Positions 16,336 to 25,026 of a DNA stretch of 64,000 bases are shown in pieces. How positions within the stretch are numbered: position 1 is the first letter of the stretch; each line of letters begins with the position of its first letter. A program made the translations under genes and the position numbers. The DNA lies in the NCBI GenBank assembly GCA_029238665.1, contig JAQWFQ010000024.1, positions 1 to 64,000 on the forward strand. The letters run 5' to 3'. Under the pieces are notes generated by a model, which ran no database searches, was not told the origin of the DNA, and saw nothing but the letters and a program-made list of their open reading frames with translations. This stretch comes from Crocinitomicaceae bacterium (GTDB taxonomy: Bacteria > Bacteroidota > Bacteroidia > Flavobacteriales_D > Crocinitomicaceae).

Positions 16336-18354
16336 ATGGATTTCAAATTAGTTTCTGACTTTGAACCAACAGGTGATCAACCAAATGCTATTGCGCAATT
16401 GGTGAATGGAATTAAGGAAGATACGCCACATCAAACCTTACTTGGGGTTACAGGTTCAGGAAAAACATTTACCGTTGCAAATGTGATTAAGGAAACCAAT
16501 CGACCTACATTGATTCTTTCTCACAACAAAACATTGGCAGCTCAACTTTATGGAGAGTTTAAACAGTTTTTCCCTGAGAACTCTGTTGAATATTTTGTTT
16601 CTTATTATGATTACTACCAACCTGAAGCATACCTCCCCGTAACAGGTACATTTATTGAAAAAGACCTGGCAATTAACGATGAAATTGAAAAGTTACGTCT
16701 ATCTGCTACTTCAGCCCTATTATCCGGAAGAAGGGATGTCATTGTTATTGCCTCCGTATCGTGCATATATGGCATTGGAAACCCTGAAGAATTTGCGAGC
16801 AGTATTTTAACTATAAAAACAGGGCAGTTATTATCCCGAAATAAATTCTTATTTAAACTTGTAGAAAATCTATATTCGCGCGCAACACAAGAGTTTGAAC
16901 GCGGAACCTTCCGCGTAAAAGGAGACACAATTGACATCTACTTGGCCTATGCAGATTACGCGCTACGTGTTGAATTTTGGGGAGATGAAATAGAGTCCAT
17001 TTCGACCATTGATCCAAAAACGACAGACCGGCTAGAAGCACACGAAGAAATTAGCATTTATCCTGCAAATATTTTTGTAACAAATCCGGACACAACCAAG
17101 CAGGCAATCGATATGATTGGTGAAGACATGGTTGTTCAAGTTGAAGCATTTCGTAAAGCAGGTAAAATTGAAGAAAGTAACCGACTTAAAGAACGTATTT
17201 CATACGACTTAGAAATGATACGTGAACTAGGATACTGTTCTGGAATTGAAAATTACTCACGTTACTTCGATAAACGTAAGGCCGGACAACGTCCATTCTG
17301 CTTATTGGATTATTTTCCAGATGATTTCCTAATGGTTATTGACGAGAGCCACGTAACCTTACCACAAGTACGAGCAATGTACGGTGGAGACAGGGCAAGA
17401 AAAGTTAATTTAGTGGATTATGGATTTCGTTTGCAATCGGCCATTGATAATCGTCCTTTAAAATTTGAAGAATTTGAAATGATGTTGTCCAGAACATTAT
17501 ACATTTCTGCCACACCGGCTGATTACGAGTTAGAAAAATCAGAAGGAGTTATCATTGAGCAGGTTATTCGACCAACAGGTCTACTGGACCCTATTATTGA
17601 AGTTAGACCGAGTAAAAACCAAATTGATAATTTAATTGAAGAAATCCACCTCCGTATAGCCAAAGATGAACGCACCCTTGTTACCACGTTAACAAAACGC
17701 ATGGCAGAAGAACTTCAAAAATACTTAGAGCGATTAGGAATAGCTTGCAGCTACGTACACTCCGACGTTGATACACTTGACCGTGTCGAAATCTTACGTC
17801 AACTAAGACTAGGGATATTTGATGTACTTATTGGGGTTAACCTTCTTCGTGAAGGACTGGATTTACCCGAAGTCTCTCTTGTTGCCATTATTGATGCCGA
17901 TAAAGAAGGGTTTCTTAGAAATGAACGCTCACTAGTACAGACAGTAGGACGTGCAGCAAGAAACATCAATGGTATGGTTATCATGTATGGCGATAAAACA
18001 ACCCATTCCATGCAACGCACAATTGACGAAACTGCAAGAAGAAGAAAAATTCAAGAAGACTACAACACCAAACACGGTCAAGTACCTACAGCACTTGTTA
18101 AATCGACTGATAAAATTATGAAGAGTACTCAAGTTGCTGATTGTGACGAAGATCTTGAATACACGCTTGACACCACTGCCACCATAGCCAATGACCCTGT
18201 AGTCAAATACATGACTGACGAACAGATGGAAAAAACAATAAGACACACCAGGAAACAAATGGAACAAGCCGCAAAAAACCTTGACTTCATTGAAGCTGCA
18301 CGTTTACGCGATGAGTTATTCTCCTTAGAAAATATAAAAAAATCAAATACATGA
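16336..18354 (+). CDS. uvrB: excinuclease ABC subunit B
   Basis: The DNA damage-verifying helicase of nucleotide excision repair, loaded by UvrA and partner of UvrC. The 672-residue length is typical. Walker A is GVTGSGKTF (37-45), the beta-hairpin with YYDYYQPEAYLP follows at 90-101, motif II is DESH (336-339), and motifs V/VI appear as GVNLLREGLDLPEVSLVAIIDADKEG and QTVGRAARN. The C-terminal UVR domain (EQMEKTIRHTRKQMEQAAKNLDFIEAARLRDEL) binds UvrC. It overlaps the next gene by 4 bases and heads a rightward operon. Confidence 0.98.
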   Translation: MDFKLVSDFEPTGDQPNAIAQLVNGIKEDTPHQTLLGVTGSGKTFTVANVIKETNRPTLILSHNKTLAAQLYGEFKQFFPENSVEYFVSYYDYYQPEAYLPVTGTFIEKDLAINDEIEKLRLSATSALLSGRRDVIVIASVSCIYGIGNPEEFASSILTIKTGQLLSRNKFLFKLVENLYSRATQEFERGTFRVKGDTIDIYLAYADYALRVEFWGDEIESISTIDPKTTDRLEAHEEISIYPANIFVTNPDTTKQAIDMIGEDMVVQVEAFRKAGKIEESNRLKERISYDLEMIRELGYCSGIENYSRYFDKRKAGQRPFCLLDYFPDDFLMVIDESHVTLPQVRAMYGGDRARKVNLVDYGFRLQSAIDNRPLKFEEFEMMLSRTLYISATPADYELEKSEGVIIEQVIRPTGLLDPIIEVRPSKNQIDNLIEEIHLRIAKDERTLVTTLTKRMAEELQKYLERLGIACSYVHSDVDTLDRVEILRQLRLGIFDVLIGVNLLREGLDLPEVSLVAIIDADKEGFLRNERSLVQTVGRAARNINGMVIMYGDKTTHSMQRTIDETARRRKIQEDYNTKHGQVPTALVKSTDKIMKSTQVADCDEDLEYTLDTTATIANDPVVKYMTDEQMEKTIRHTRKQMEQAAKNLDFIEAARLRDELFSLENIKKSNT

Positions 18355-18647
18355 ATTTAAAAACATGCCTAGGCCAACTTCGAATACTAGCAATTCTAGA
18401 AGGGATATCTTACCTACTGCTCGGCTTGACAATGCCACTAAAATATGTATACGAAATGGGGCTACCGAATAAAATTGTTGGAATGATTCACGGTGTGCTT
18501 TTTATACTTTTTTGTCTCTGGGTTATCCGATATTCCATTTTCAAGAAATGGAGCCTAACAACAACATTAATTTGCCTTGCATCATCACTCATTCCTTTCG
18601 CAACCTTTATTGTTGATCATAAGATTCTAAAACACGAAGTTGAGTAA
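18351..18647 (+). CDS. DUF3817 membrane protein
   Basis: A 98-residue integral membrane protein with three hydrophobic helices and the DUF3817 opening LRILAILEGISYLLLGLTMPLKYVYEMG, followed by HGVLFILFCLWVI. Function unknown; DUF3817 domains occur in YdzA-like membrane proteins. It overlaps the uvrB stop by 4 bases, so it is translated from the same message. Confidence 0.88.
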   Translation: MNLKTCLGQLRILAILEGISYLLLGLTMPLKYVYEMGLPNKIVGMIHGVLFILFCLWVIRYSIFKKWSLTTTLICLASSLIPFATFIVDHKILKHEVE

Positions 18648-18658
18648 GGTTTTTTTTC

Positions 18659-18667
18659 TATTTTCGC
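18659..18667 (+). promoter_or_regulatory. variant -7 box (TTCGC type) before comB
   Basis: TATTTTCGC differs from TAnnTTTGC by one base and ends 6 bases before the comB ATG. The same C-variant precedes two other genes in this window. Confidence 0.35.
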
Positions 18668-18673
18668 AGAACG

Positions 18674-19393
18674 ATGGATAGCAGAAAACACGTGGAGGTT
18701 TGCTTCACACCAGGAGAATACGAATACTTCAAAGATGAATACGAAATTGTTGTAGTAATTGATGTGTTAAGAGCCACTTCGGCTATTTGTGCAGCATTTG
18801 ACAACGGCGTAAACTCAATTATTCCGGTTGCTACCATTGACGAAGCACGCGCATATCAAAAGAAAGGTTTTTTAGTTGGAGCTGAACGAAAAGGTGAAAT
18901 TGTAGAAGGATTTGACTTCGGAAACTCGCCATATTCCTACATGAAAGAAGAGCTGAAAGGGAAAGATGTTGTTCTTTCAACAACAAATGGAACAAAGGCA
19001 TTAAACATTGCTAAAGATGCTGAAACAGTTGTTGTTGGTTCGCTTTTAAACATCGACGTACTGTGTAAATGGTTAGCGAAACAGAACAAAAACATACTCT
19101 GCCTTTGTTCTGGGTGGCAAGACAAATTCAATTTAGAAGACACAATCTGCGCTGGAGGAATTTCAGAGTACTTAATAAACACCGGAGACTTTACATCGGA
19201 TGAAGACTCATCAATCGCAGCAAAATATTTGTATCTTTCTGCTCGGGATAACCCTATGGGGTATTTAAAGTCGAGTTCTCACCGAAGAAGGTTAAAGAAT
19301 TTGAATTTAAATGAAGATTTAAAATACTGCTTAACGCCGAATTCATCTAACGCTATCCCAATTTTAAAAAATGGGAAACTGGTTAAATTATAA
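18674..19393 (+). CDS. comB: 2-phosphosulfolactate phosphatase ComB
   Basis: Dephosphorylates 2-phosphosulfolactate to sulfolactate, second step from phosphoenolpyruvate and sulfite. The 239-residue protein shows the ComB pattern: VVVIDVLRATSAICAAFDNG, LVGAERKGEIVEGFDFGNSP, LSTTNGTKAL, and CSGWQDKFNLEDTICAGGI. ComB belongs to coenzyme M synthesis in methanogens; in bacteria it feeds sulfolactate or sulfonolipid pathways. The partner comA is about 5 kb away on the other strand. It overlaps the next gene by 23 bases. Confidence 0.93.
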   Translation: MDSRKHVEVCFTPGEYEYFKDEYEIVVVIDVLRATSAICAAFDNGVNSIIPVATIDEARAYQKKGFLVGAERKGEIVEGFDFGNSPYSYMKEELKGKDVVLSTTNGTKALNIAKDAETVVVGSLLNIDVLCKWLAKQNKNILCLCSGWQDKFNLEDTICAGGISEYLINTGDFTSDEDSSIAAKYLYLSARDNPMGYLKSSSHRRRLKNLNLNEDLKYCLTPNSSNAIPILKNGKLVKL

Positions 19394-20378
19394 ATTCTTT
19401 CTACTCCTTTTTTCTCTTACAATTCTAGCAAGTATTGGAGAGTACCAGCTCACACAAAACAAGTGGGGTTTTTTTGGTCACAAGCGAATTAATCGCATTG
19501 CAACATTTACACTCCCTCCAGAAATGTTCGGCTTCTACAAAGAACACCTAGAATACATTACAGAACATGCAGTTGATCCTGATAAACGTAGATATGCGGT
19601 TGACGGAGAAGCACAGAGGCACTACATTGACATTGATCACTATGCTAAGCACGGTGAAAACCCCTTTGATCTTGTTCCAAGAAAATGGAATGATGCAGTA
19701 GATCAATTAAGTGAAGATACGCTTCAAGCTTACGGAATTGTGCCTTGGCATATTTCGGTGATGAAATTTAGGCTTCAACGCGCCTTTGAGCAGAAAAACG
19801 TAGACCTAATTTTAAAATACTCTTCAGACATTGGACACTACATTGGTGATGCACATGTGCCTTTACACACCACAGAAAACTACAACGGACAGTTAACTAA
19901 TCAAAAAGGAATTCATGGATTATGGGAGTCCCGATTGGTTGAAATTAACGTTGAAAACTACGATTACTTTGTAGGAAAAGCTAAATACATCAAGCATATT
20001 GGCAATCATATCTGGGATGCTGTGGAAACTTCTCACATGGCAGTAGACTCTGTTCTACAACTAGAGAAAGACGTAACCAATGATTTTGCTTCAGATCGAA
20101 AATACAGTTTTGAACGCAGAGGAAATGTTACCACTGCTGTTTACTCCCATGATTTTTCTCAGGAATACCACCGCAGAATGAATGGAATGGTTGAACGCAG
20201 ACTTAGAGCCGCAATTGCTTGTGTAGGGTCTATGTGGTACACTGCCTGGGTTGATGCGGGTCAACCAGACCTGTCAAACCTTCAAAACACCCCCCCATCA
20301 GCAGCACTCATTGAGGAAATGAAAACCTTAGACCTACACTACCACAACAGTCCACACAAAGGACGTATTTGTGAATAG
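19371..20378 (+). CDS. zinc-dependent phospholipase C / S1-P1 nuclease-like protein
   Basis: A 335-residue exported protein: an N-terminal hydrophobic segment (FFLLLFSLTILASIG) precedes a helical domain beginning WGFFGHKRINRIATFTLP. Metal ligands expected for the zinc-dependent phospholipase C/S1-P1 fold are recognisable (GHKRIN, RHYIDIDHY, SDIGHYIGDAHVPLHTTENY, HGLWES). Substrate is not decided: members cleave phospholipids or single-stranded nucleic acid. The start lies within the last codons of comB (23-base overlap), suggesting coupled translation. Confidence 0.85.
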   Translation: MGNWLNYKFFLLLFSLTILASIGEYQLTQNKWGFFGHKRINRIATFTLPPEMFGFYKEHLEYITEHAVDPDKRRYAVDGEAQRHYIDIDHYAKHGENPFDLVPRKWNDAVDQLSEDTLQAYGIVPWHISVMKFRLQRAFEQKNVDLILKYSSDIGHYIGDAHVPLHTTENYNGQLTNQKGIHGLWESRLVEINVENYDYFVGKAKYIKHIGNHIWDAVETSHMAVDSVLQLEKDVTNDFASDRKYSFERRGNVTTAVYSHDFSQEYHRRMNGMVERRLRAAIACVGSMWYTAWVDAGQPDLSNLQNTPPSAALIEEMKTLDLHYHNSPHKGRICE

Positions 20379-20429
20379 TATTTCACATTATTTAGCAAAT
20401 AATCAAGCTCTAAAATCAATTCCAATACT

Positions 20430-20437
20430 TAAATTTG
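20430..20437 (+). promoter_or_regulatory. -7 box of natAB-type operon
   Basis: TAAATTTG is a perfect TAnnTTTG match 17 bases upstream of the ATPase ATG at 20455. Confidence 0.6.
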
Positions 20438-20454
20438 ATATCAAATTAGTTTAG

Positions 20455-21225
20455 ATGATAGAGGTCTCAGATTTAAGAAAAGAATTTACACTTTCGAAGC
20501 AACATCGAAAAGAACTGAACACGAAAGAATCAATCGCCACAGCAGTTGACGGAATCAGTTTCAACTGCAAACCAGGTCGAATATTTTCATTATTGGGTCC
20601 AAATGGAGCAGGAAAAACAACAACACTCCGAATGATTTCCACGATATTTAAACCAAGCTCTGGAAGTATCAAAATTGCAGGAATTGATTCAATTTCAAAC
20701 CCAACTGAAGCACGTAAGAAAATTGGCTTTCTAACGGGATCAACTGGCCTTTACGCACGACTAACACCCAATGAACTCATTAAGTATTTTGCTGATTTAT
20801 ACGGGATTTCTAACACTGATTTCAAAGAACGTAAAGAACACCTTTACACCTTGTTAGACATGCACGACTTTCAAGAAAAACGCATTGGAAAACTATCCAC
20901 AGGGATGAAACAAAAGGTTTCTATCTGTAGAACAATGATTCACGACCCTGAAGTTGTGGTTTTCGATGAACCGACGAGTGGTTTAGATGTTATTACTGCT
21001 GAAAATATCATTCAGCTTATTAGAGACTGCAAAACACAAGGCAAAACAGTTATTTTCTCAAGCCACATTATGAGCGAGGTTGATTTACTTTGTGACGATA
21101 TGGCAATTATACACAAGGGAAAGATGTTGTTTGATGGAACCATGAGCGCATTTAAAGATCAAATGCAGGCAGAGAACCTAACCGCAGAATTTATTCGAAT
21201 TGTCAACGCTACAAAAACAAACTAG
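20455..21225 (+). CDS. ABC transporter ATP-binding protein (NatA-like)
   Basis: A 256-residue ABC ATPase. Walker A is LLGPNGAGKTTTLRM, the signature is LSTGMKQKVSICR, Walker B is VVVFDEPTSGLD and the switch histidine is in IFSSHIMSEVD. The closest named type by motif wording is NatA, energising Na+ export or export of small substrates. It is 2 bases from the permease gene that follows. Confidence 0.93.
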   Translation: MIEVSDLRKEFTLSKQHRKELNTKESIATAVDGISFNCKPGRIFSLLGPNGAGKTTTLRMISTIFKPSSGSIKIAGIDSISNPTEARKKIGFLTGSTGLYARLTPNELIKYFADLYGISNTDFKERKEHLYTLLDMHDFQEKRIGKLSTGMKQKVSICRTMIHDPEVVVFDEPTSGLDVITAENIIQLIRDCKTQGKTVIFSSHIMSEVDLLCDDMAIIHKGKMLFDGTMSAFKDQMQAENLTAEFIRIVNATKTN

Positions 21226-21227
21226 GG

Positions 21228-22418
21228 ATGATTTTTACAATATTTAAAAAAGAATTAAAAGATACTCTTCGAGATAAAAGAACCCTCATGATGATGCTGG
21301 TCATACCAACATTGGTCTTTCCTATTATCATGTCTCTTTTCATCTCTATTTCAAGCTCATTCTCAGAAGAAGCAGCAAACAAAGAAGTAAAAATAGGCTA
21401 TGTTGGAAACAAAGACAATTATGTAATTAACCAGCTCAATCAACTGCCTGAAATCTACGGTAAAAAAGGGCTGTACGCATACACCGACTCCATTCAATTA
21501 AAAGCCGACATCCATAAGGACACACTCCAAATGGGAATCTACATCCATACTGATTTTAATCGTGATTTCTCGAGTAAACATCCAGCAAAAATCAAGGTGT
21601 TTTATAATGCAACCAATATTGGAATGGAAGAGCGAGCAAAAACCTACATAGAAACAATCGAAGAAATTGCTTTACAGGAACGCTACTTAGAACTAGAGCT
21701 AGAGGCCACCGAGTTAAGACCCATCGAATCAAAATTCAGTAATATTGCTTCTGACAAAGAAATGATCGGGAAATTAGCAGGAGGTTTTCTACCCTATATT
21801 TTCATTGCTTTTGGTTTTTTAGGGTGCATGTACCCTGCCATTGATCTATTTACAGGTGAAAAAGAGCGTGGTACTATTGAAACACTCCTTACAACCCCTG
21901 TTGCAAGGTGGCAAATACTATTTGGAAAAATGGGAGTTGTTATCTTATCTGGGCTCGTAGCAGCGTCAGCATCACTACTCGGGTTATTTATTTCCATTGA
22001 AGTCTTTGACTTTGTAGATAATGAACAATTGCTGGAAATTATTCATGGAATACTTAGCGTTAAGTTTATCATAACTCTATTTTTACTACTATTTCCACTT
22101 ACTATTTTCATTGCTGGTATAATGATTCCAATTGCTGTTTACGCCAAGAGCTTTAAAGAGGCACAAAGCATTATTACACCTTTAAACATCATTATTATCC
22201 TACCTGCAATGGTTGGTTTTTTTCCTGGCATAGAACTAACAGCTGTAACAGCCTGTATCCCGATTATAAATGTTGTTTTAGCAACAAAAGAGCTTATTGC
22301 AGGTACACTTGATTATAGTCTTCTTGGTTTGAGTTTTACCATCATGATGGCATTTGCAATGTTGTCTGTCTTTATTTCATATAAGCGGTTTGACAAAGAA
22401 ACAAACGTAGTTCTATAA
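21228..22418 (+). CDS. ABC transporter permease (NatB-like, ABC-2 type)
   Basis: A 396-residue membrane protein with the ABC-2/NatB layout: one N-terminal helix (LMMMLVIPTLVFPIIMSLFISI), a large extracytoplasmic domain (about 45-180), then five or six helices. The sequence FTGEKERGTIETLLTTPVARWQILFGK between helices is the typical coupling segment of NatB/YhaP-like exporters. It forms the exporter together with the preceding ATPase. Substrate is not determined; sodium export is known for NatAB. Confidence 0.92.
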   Translation: MIFTIFKKELKDTLRDKRTLMMMLVIPTLVFPIIMSLFISISSSFSEEAANKEVKIGYVGNKDNYVINQLNQLPEIYGKKGLYAYTDSIQLKADIHKDTLQMGIYIHTDFNRDFSSKHPAKIKVFYNATNIGMEERAKTYIETIEEIALQERYLELELEATELRPIESKFSNIASDKEMIGKLAGGFLPYIFIAFGFLGCMYPAIDLFTGEKERGTIETLLTTPVARWQILFGKMGVVILSGLVAASASLLGLFISIEVFDFVDNEQLLEIIHGILSVKFIITLFLLLFPLTIFIAGIMIPIAVYAKSFKEAQSIITPLNIIIILPAMVGFFPGIELTAVTACIPIINVVLATKELIAGTLDYSLLGLSFTIMMAFAMLSVFISYKRFDKETNVVL

Positions 22419-22522
22419 TACGATCATTAAGGTTAAATTCAGCTAAGCTACTCGCTTGCACCTGCCAATGAATTAATTTTATTTTTTATTTTCTATCGCT
22501 CTATATTTAAAGAACATTGAGT

Positions 22523-22531
22523 TATATTTGC
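22523..22531 (+). promoter_or_regulatory. -7 box of tRNA-Leu promoter
   Basis: TATATTTGC is a perfect TAnnTTTGC match ending 9 bases before the tRNA, the same layout as at tRNA-Arg. Confidence 0.8.
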
Positions 22532-22540
22532 ATCCTACAA

Positions 22541-22622
22541 ACCTGGGTGGCGGAATTGGTAGACGTGCACGCTTGAGGGGCGTGTGTCTTAGGACGTGTG
22601 GGTTCGACTCCCATCCCAGGTA
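22541..22622 (+). tRNA. tRNA-Leu (anticodon GAG)
   Basis: The acceptor ACCTGGG pairs CCCAGGT, the D-arm GGCGGAATTGGTAGAC is of leucine type, the anticodon stem CACGC/GCGTG encloses TTGAGGG (anticodon GAG, codons CUC/CUU), a short variable arm GTCTTAGGAC follows, and the T-arm is GTGGGTTCGACTCCCAT. Discriminator A; CCA not encoded. The extended variable arm is that of class II tRNAs. Confidence 0.95.
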
Positions 22623-22631
22623 CAAAAAATA

Positions 22632-22766
22632 CAGGGTGAGTGTGTAGAGCGAGAGCAATTGACATTCACCCTTATTTTTTACCTCAAAACTCATATTATT
22701 CCTCACTCTTCTAATCCAATGCTATCAAATAAAAACACAGAGTGAGTGCAGAGCGAGAGCGAAATT
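22632..22766. repeat. two-copy direct repeat around the tRNA-Leu terminator
   Basis: A ~29-base element (core gagtg..agagcgagagc) occurs at 22632-22660 and, with a 2-base gap and one insertion, at 22738-22766. The first copy forms the 5' arm and loop of the tRNA terminator; the second copy is followed by a similar but weaker ttacattcac segment. This may be a duplicated tRNA 3' flank. The rest of 22681-22887 holds no gene. Confidence 0.55.
22633..22680 (+). terminator. terminator after tRNA-Leu
   Basis: An 11-bp stem (agggtgagtgt, 22633-22643, pairs acattcaccct, 22662-22672, one G-U) with an 18-base loop is followed by tatttttt. It sits 10 bases after the tRNA. Confidence 0.75.
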
Positions 22767-22887
22767 ACCACGCTGGTTTTCTTTACATTCACATTCAAAC
22801 TCCATCTCACACTTTTCATAAGTTAAATCTTAAGGTATATCTAAGATATTAATAGCGGTTTTACTGATGTAATTTAGATAACATTAT

Positions 22888-22895
22888 TATATTTG
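22888..22895 (+). promoter_or_regulatory. -7 box of small lipoprotein gene
   Basis: TATATTTG is a perfect TAnnTTTG match 20 bases before the ATG at 22916. Confidence 0.65.
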
Positions 22896-22915
22896 AGTTA
22901 AACAAAACTATTATT

Positions 22916-23176
22916 ATGAAAAAAATATTTTTACCATTCTCTTTTATTTTATTACTAGCATCATGTAGTGGTGAAGCAAATAACGAAAACAACGAAACTG
23001 CAGCTCCGTCTACTCCGTTATTAACGGCTTGTGAATGTGCTGATATATATGCGAACAACCCAACTCTAGCTCCAAACAACAGTGAGGAAAGTAGAGAAGA
23101 ATTGGCTAATAAATGGAATGAAATGTGGGCACCTTGTGAAGGTATCGACATGTCAGAAGTATTAAAGTGTAAATAA
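22916..23176 (+). CDS. small lipoprotein of unknown function
   Basis: An 86-residue precursor. The signal peptide MKKIFLPFSFILLLASC ends in the lipobox LASC (Cys17), followed by a Ser/Gly-rich, acidic linker (SGEANNENNETA) as is usual for Bacteroidota surface lipoproteins. The mature domain has three further cysteines (CECADIY, APCEGIDMSEVLKC), possibly two disulfides or a metal site. Family not recognised. It is monocistronic: own promoter upstream and hairpins at 23219-23273 downstream. Confidence 0.8.
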   Translation: MKKIFLPFSFILLLASCSGEANNENNETAAPSTPLLTACECADIYANNPTLAPNNSEESREELANKWNEMWAPCEGIDMSEVLKCK

Positions 23177-23218
23177 TACCCTACATACTTCTACTCAATT
23201 TTACTGAGTATATTTTAT

Positions 23219-23273
23219 AAGTTCTATTTGTTCTTAGGTAAAACTAAAACAGATAGAACTTTTTTAGTTTTAC
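23219..23273 (+). terminator. terminator region with two interlocked 12-bp hairpins
   Basis: Hairpin A pairs 23219-23230 with 23250-23261 (one G-U) and is followed by a short T run. Hairpin B pairs 23238-23249 with 23262-23273 perfectly. The two stems overlap in order and cannot form fully together. They lie between the lipoprotein gene and the convergent WD40 gene, so termination is the simplest role. Confidence 0.65.
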
Positions 23274-23304
23274 ACCTTTTTGATTCTGATTACCGCAATG
23301 AAAA

Positions 23305-24195
23305 CTAGTTTTTATGCTCCCACAACACAATTCGTCTATCGTCAGAACAACTTGCAACAAGCTCTTCACTAAGAACACACAAATCATTCACAGAATGCTT
23401 ATGCCCTCCCAACTTGGCATCCAATCGTTTTACAAAATCCAACGAAGACGTCCATTCTTTAACACACTTATCACGACTGGCAGTTACAATTGTTTTTCCA
23501 TTATTGATTGATGCAATTGTGTATATAGCAAAGGTATGCGCAACAACAGATTTTAACTCTTTTCCAGATTTCCAATTCCATAACTTCAATAAGGCATCCT
23601 TACCACCTGTAATTAAAAACGCTGGATTCAGCGGGTGAAAAAGAGCTGCCGTTGCCCCTCCATTATGACCATCAATGGTTACAATTTCATTAAAGTATTC
23701 AGAATCAAAAATGCGAACCGTTCCATCTTGGCAAGCTAAAGCAAAGTGCTCCCCTTCATTTTCAACACTTATTGAACGTACCTTTCCACAACCCAACGGT
23801 AAGTATATTACCAATTTACTTCCATCTGATGACCATACAGACAAATTTCCATCTGCATCAGCGACATAAATATGATTCTTTATTGAATTGTATGTTATTG
23901 AAAAAATAGCTGCTGTATGCTGTGTATAAAACTTGAGTTCTTTTCGTGAACTAATGTCAAAAAAATGCAATCCTCCATTAGCCAAACCAACAACTAAAAC
24001 ATCTTCATTAGTAACACAAAGCGTATAGACACTTTGTTCAAATTTTATAGCAAACTTATCTTGGACTCCCTCATTGATTTTCCAACGCGCTACATAGTTG
24101 TCTGAGCTACCTGTATAAATGTAATCGTCCTTACTTGCACAGCAATAGACCGCACCTGCATGACCTGTAATTTCTTTTAACTGTTGAAGTGGCAT
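23305..24195 (-). CDS. WD40-repeat protein
   Basis: A 296-residue beta-propeller. About seven repeats are visible, each opening with an ITGHAGAVYCC-, IDGHNGGATAALFHP- or LGGHKHSVNDLCV-type GH dipeptide and closing in a WD-like pair (KLWNWKSG, VARWKINEG, VLWEHKN). No other domain or signal peptide is present, so it is a cytosolic interaction scaffold. It is the last gene of the TPR - comA - WD40 leftward operon, 5 bases after comA. Confidence 0.9.
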   Translation of the reverse strand: MPLQQLKEITGHAGAVYCCASKDDYIYTGSSDNYVARWKINEGVQDKFAIKFEQSVYTLCVTNEDVLVVGLANGGLHFFDISSRKELKFYTQHTAAIFSITYNSIKNHIYVADADGNLSVWSSDGSKLVIYLPLGCGKVRSISVENEGEHFALACQDGTVRIFDSEYFNEIVTIDGHNGGATAALFHPLNPAFLITGGKDALLKLWNWKSGKELKSVVAHTFAIYTIASINNGKTIVTASRDKCVKEWTSSLDFVKRLDAKLGGHKHSVNDLCVLSEELVASCSDDRRIVLWEHKN

Positions 24196-24200
24196 GAAGA

Positions 24201-25019
24201 TTAATCTTCGTCATCAATTTCATCTTCATCATTTACTTGCTTTAAACGCTCTGCGTAATCTGCTGGTAGAAAATCAAAAAATGTATCTCCTCGTAACCCC
24301 AATCGTAAACACTCCAATGGAATCATCTCATTATGTGCAATGTTACCTAAGTTTACGTTGTGACCAAATAGTTTAATAAACCAAACCTGCTGTGTCTTTT
24401 TAGGAGCCTCCCAAAGAATATCGTTTGGGTCTATTTTTGCTATAATTCGGTTAATCAATAACGTATGCGCTGTTCCGTTTGGTCTAAAAACACCCACGTT
24501 ACCTGACTCTCGACCTTCAGCAATCACCTTCCAGGAACCTGCTTCAAGTTCATTAGACATCATTTTAATCCACTTTGCAGGAGACACAATAATACCTGAA
24601 TCTTTTGATCCAACTTCAGACATGATTGTTCTGTCTTTAGACATTGAGTGAATTAACTCACACTTTTCATCGTGATTAATAATAATAGAACCATCTGAAA
24701 CTTCAGCTAAATCTAAACCATATTTATCGATTGTATCGAGGTACTCTTTGACCATGCCACGTGCATAAAAAGCTTCAAAAAGTGTCCCGCCAAAATATGG
24801 GCGAATTCCCGCTTCTTTATACAAGTTGATTTTAGTTTGTAAGTTTTGTGATACAAACGATGTACCAAATCCAAACTTTACAACATCTGTTAAATGTCCT
24901 GATGCTTCAATAAAATTCTCAACTTCCCGAACAGAAAGCCCTTTATCCATCATCATTGTAACTCCTGACGTTCTTGGTTTGGATGAACGCTCAGGTATGT
25001 AGCTTAATTCAAAATTCAT
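24201..25019 (-). CDS. comA: phosphosulfolactate synthase ComA
   Basis: Adds sulfite to phosphoenolpyruvate to give (R)-2-phosphosulfolactate. The 272-residue TIM barrel shows the ComA pattern: PRTSGVTMMMDKGLSVREVENFIE, DVVKFGFGTS, YFGGTLFEAFYARG, LAEVSDGSIII, SEVGSKDSG, VIAEGRESGNVGVF and GNIAHNEMIPLECLRLGLRGDTF. It ends in an acidic tail (EDEIDDED). The next enzyme, ComB, is encoded at 18674-19393. The gene lies between a TPR and a WD40 gene with gaps of 5-7 bases. Confidence 0.95.
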   Translation of the reverse strand: MNFELSYIPERSSKPRTSGVTMMMDKGLSVREVENFIEASGHLTDVVKFGFGTSFVSQNLQTKINLYKEAGIRPYFGGTLFEAFYARGMVKEYLDTIDKYGLDLAEVSDGSIIINHDEKCELIHSMSKDRTIMSEVGSKDSGIIVSPAKWIKMMSNELEAGSWKVIAEGRESGNVGVFRPNGTAHTLLINRIIAKIDPNDILWEAPKKTQQVWFIKLFGHNVNLGNIAHNEMIPLECLRLGLRGDTFFDFLPADYAERLKQVNDEDEIDDED

Positions 25020-25026
25020 TCTCTAT

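Noticed and set aside
23219-23273. H-type pseudoknot from the interlocked stems
   Set aside because: Two abutting 12-bp stems leave no bases for the second connecting loop, so both cannot form at full length; alternative hairpins are the sounder reading.
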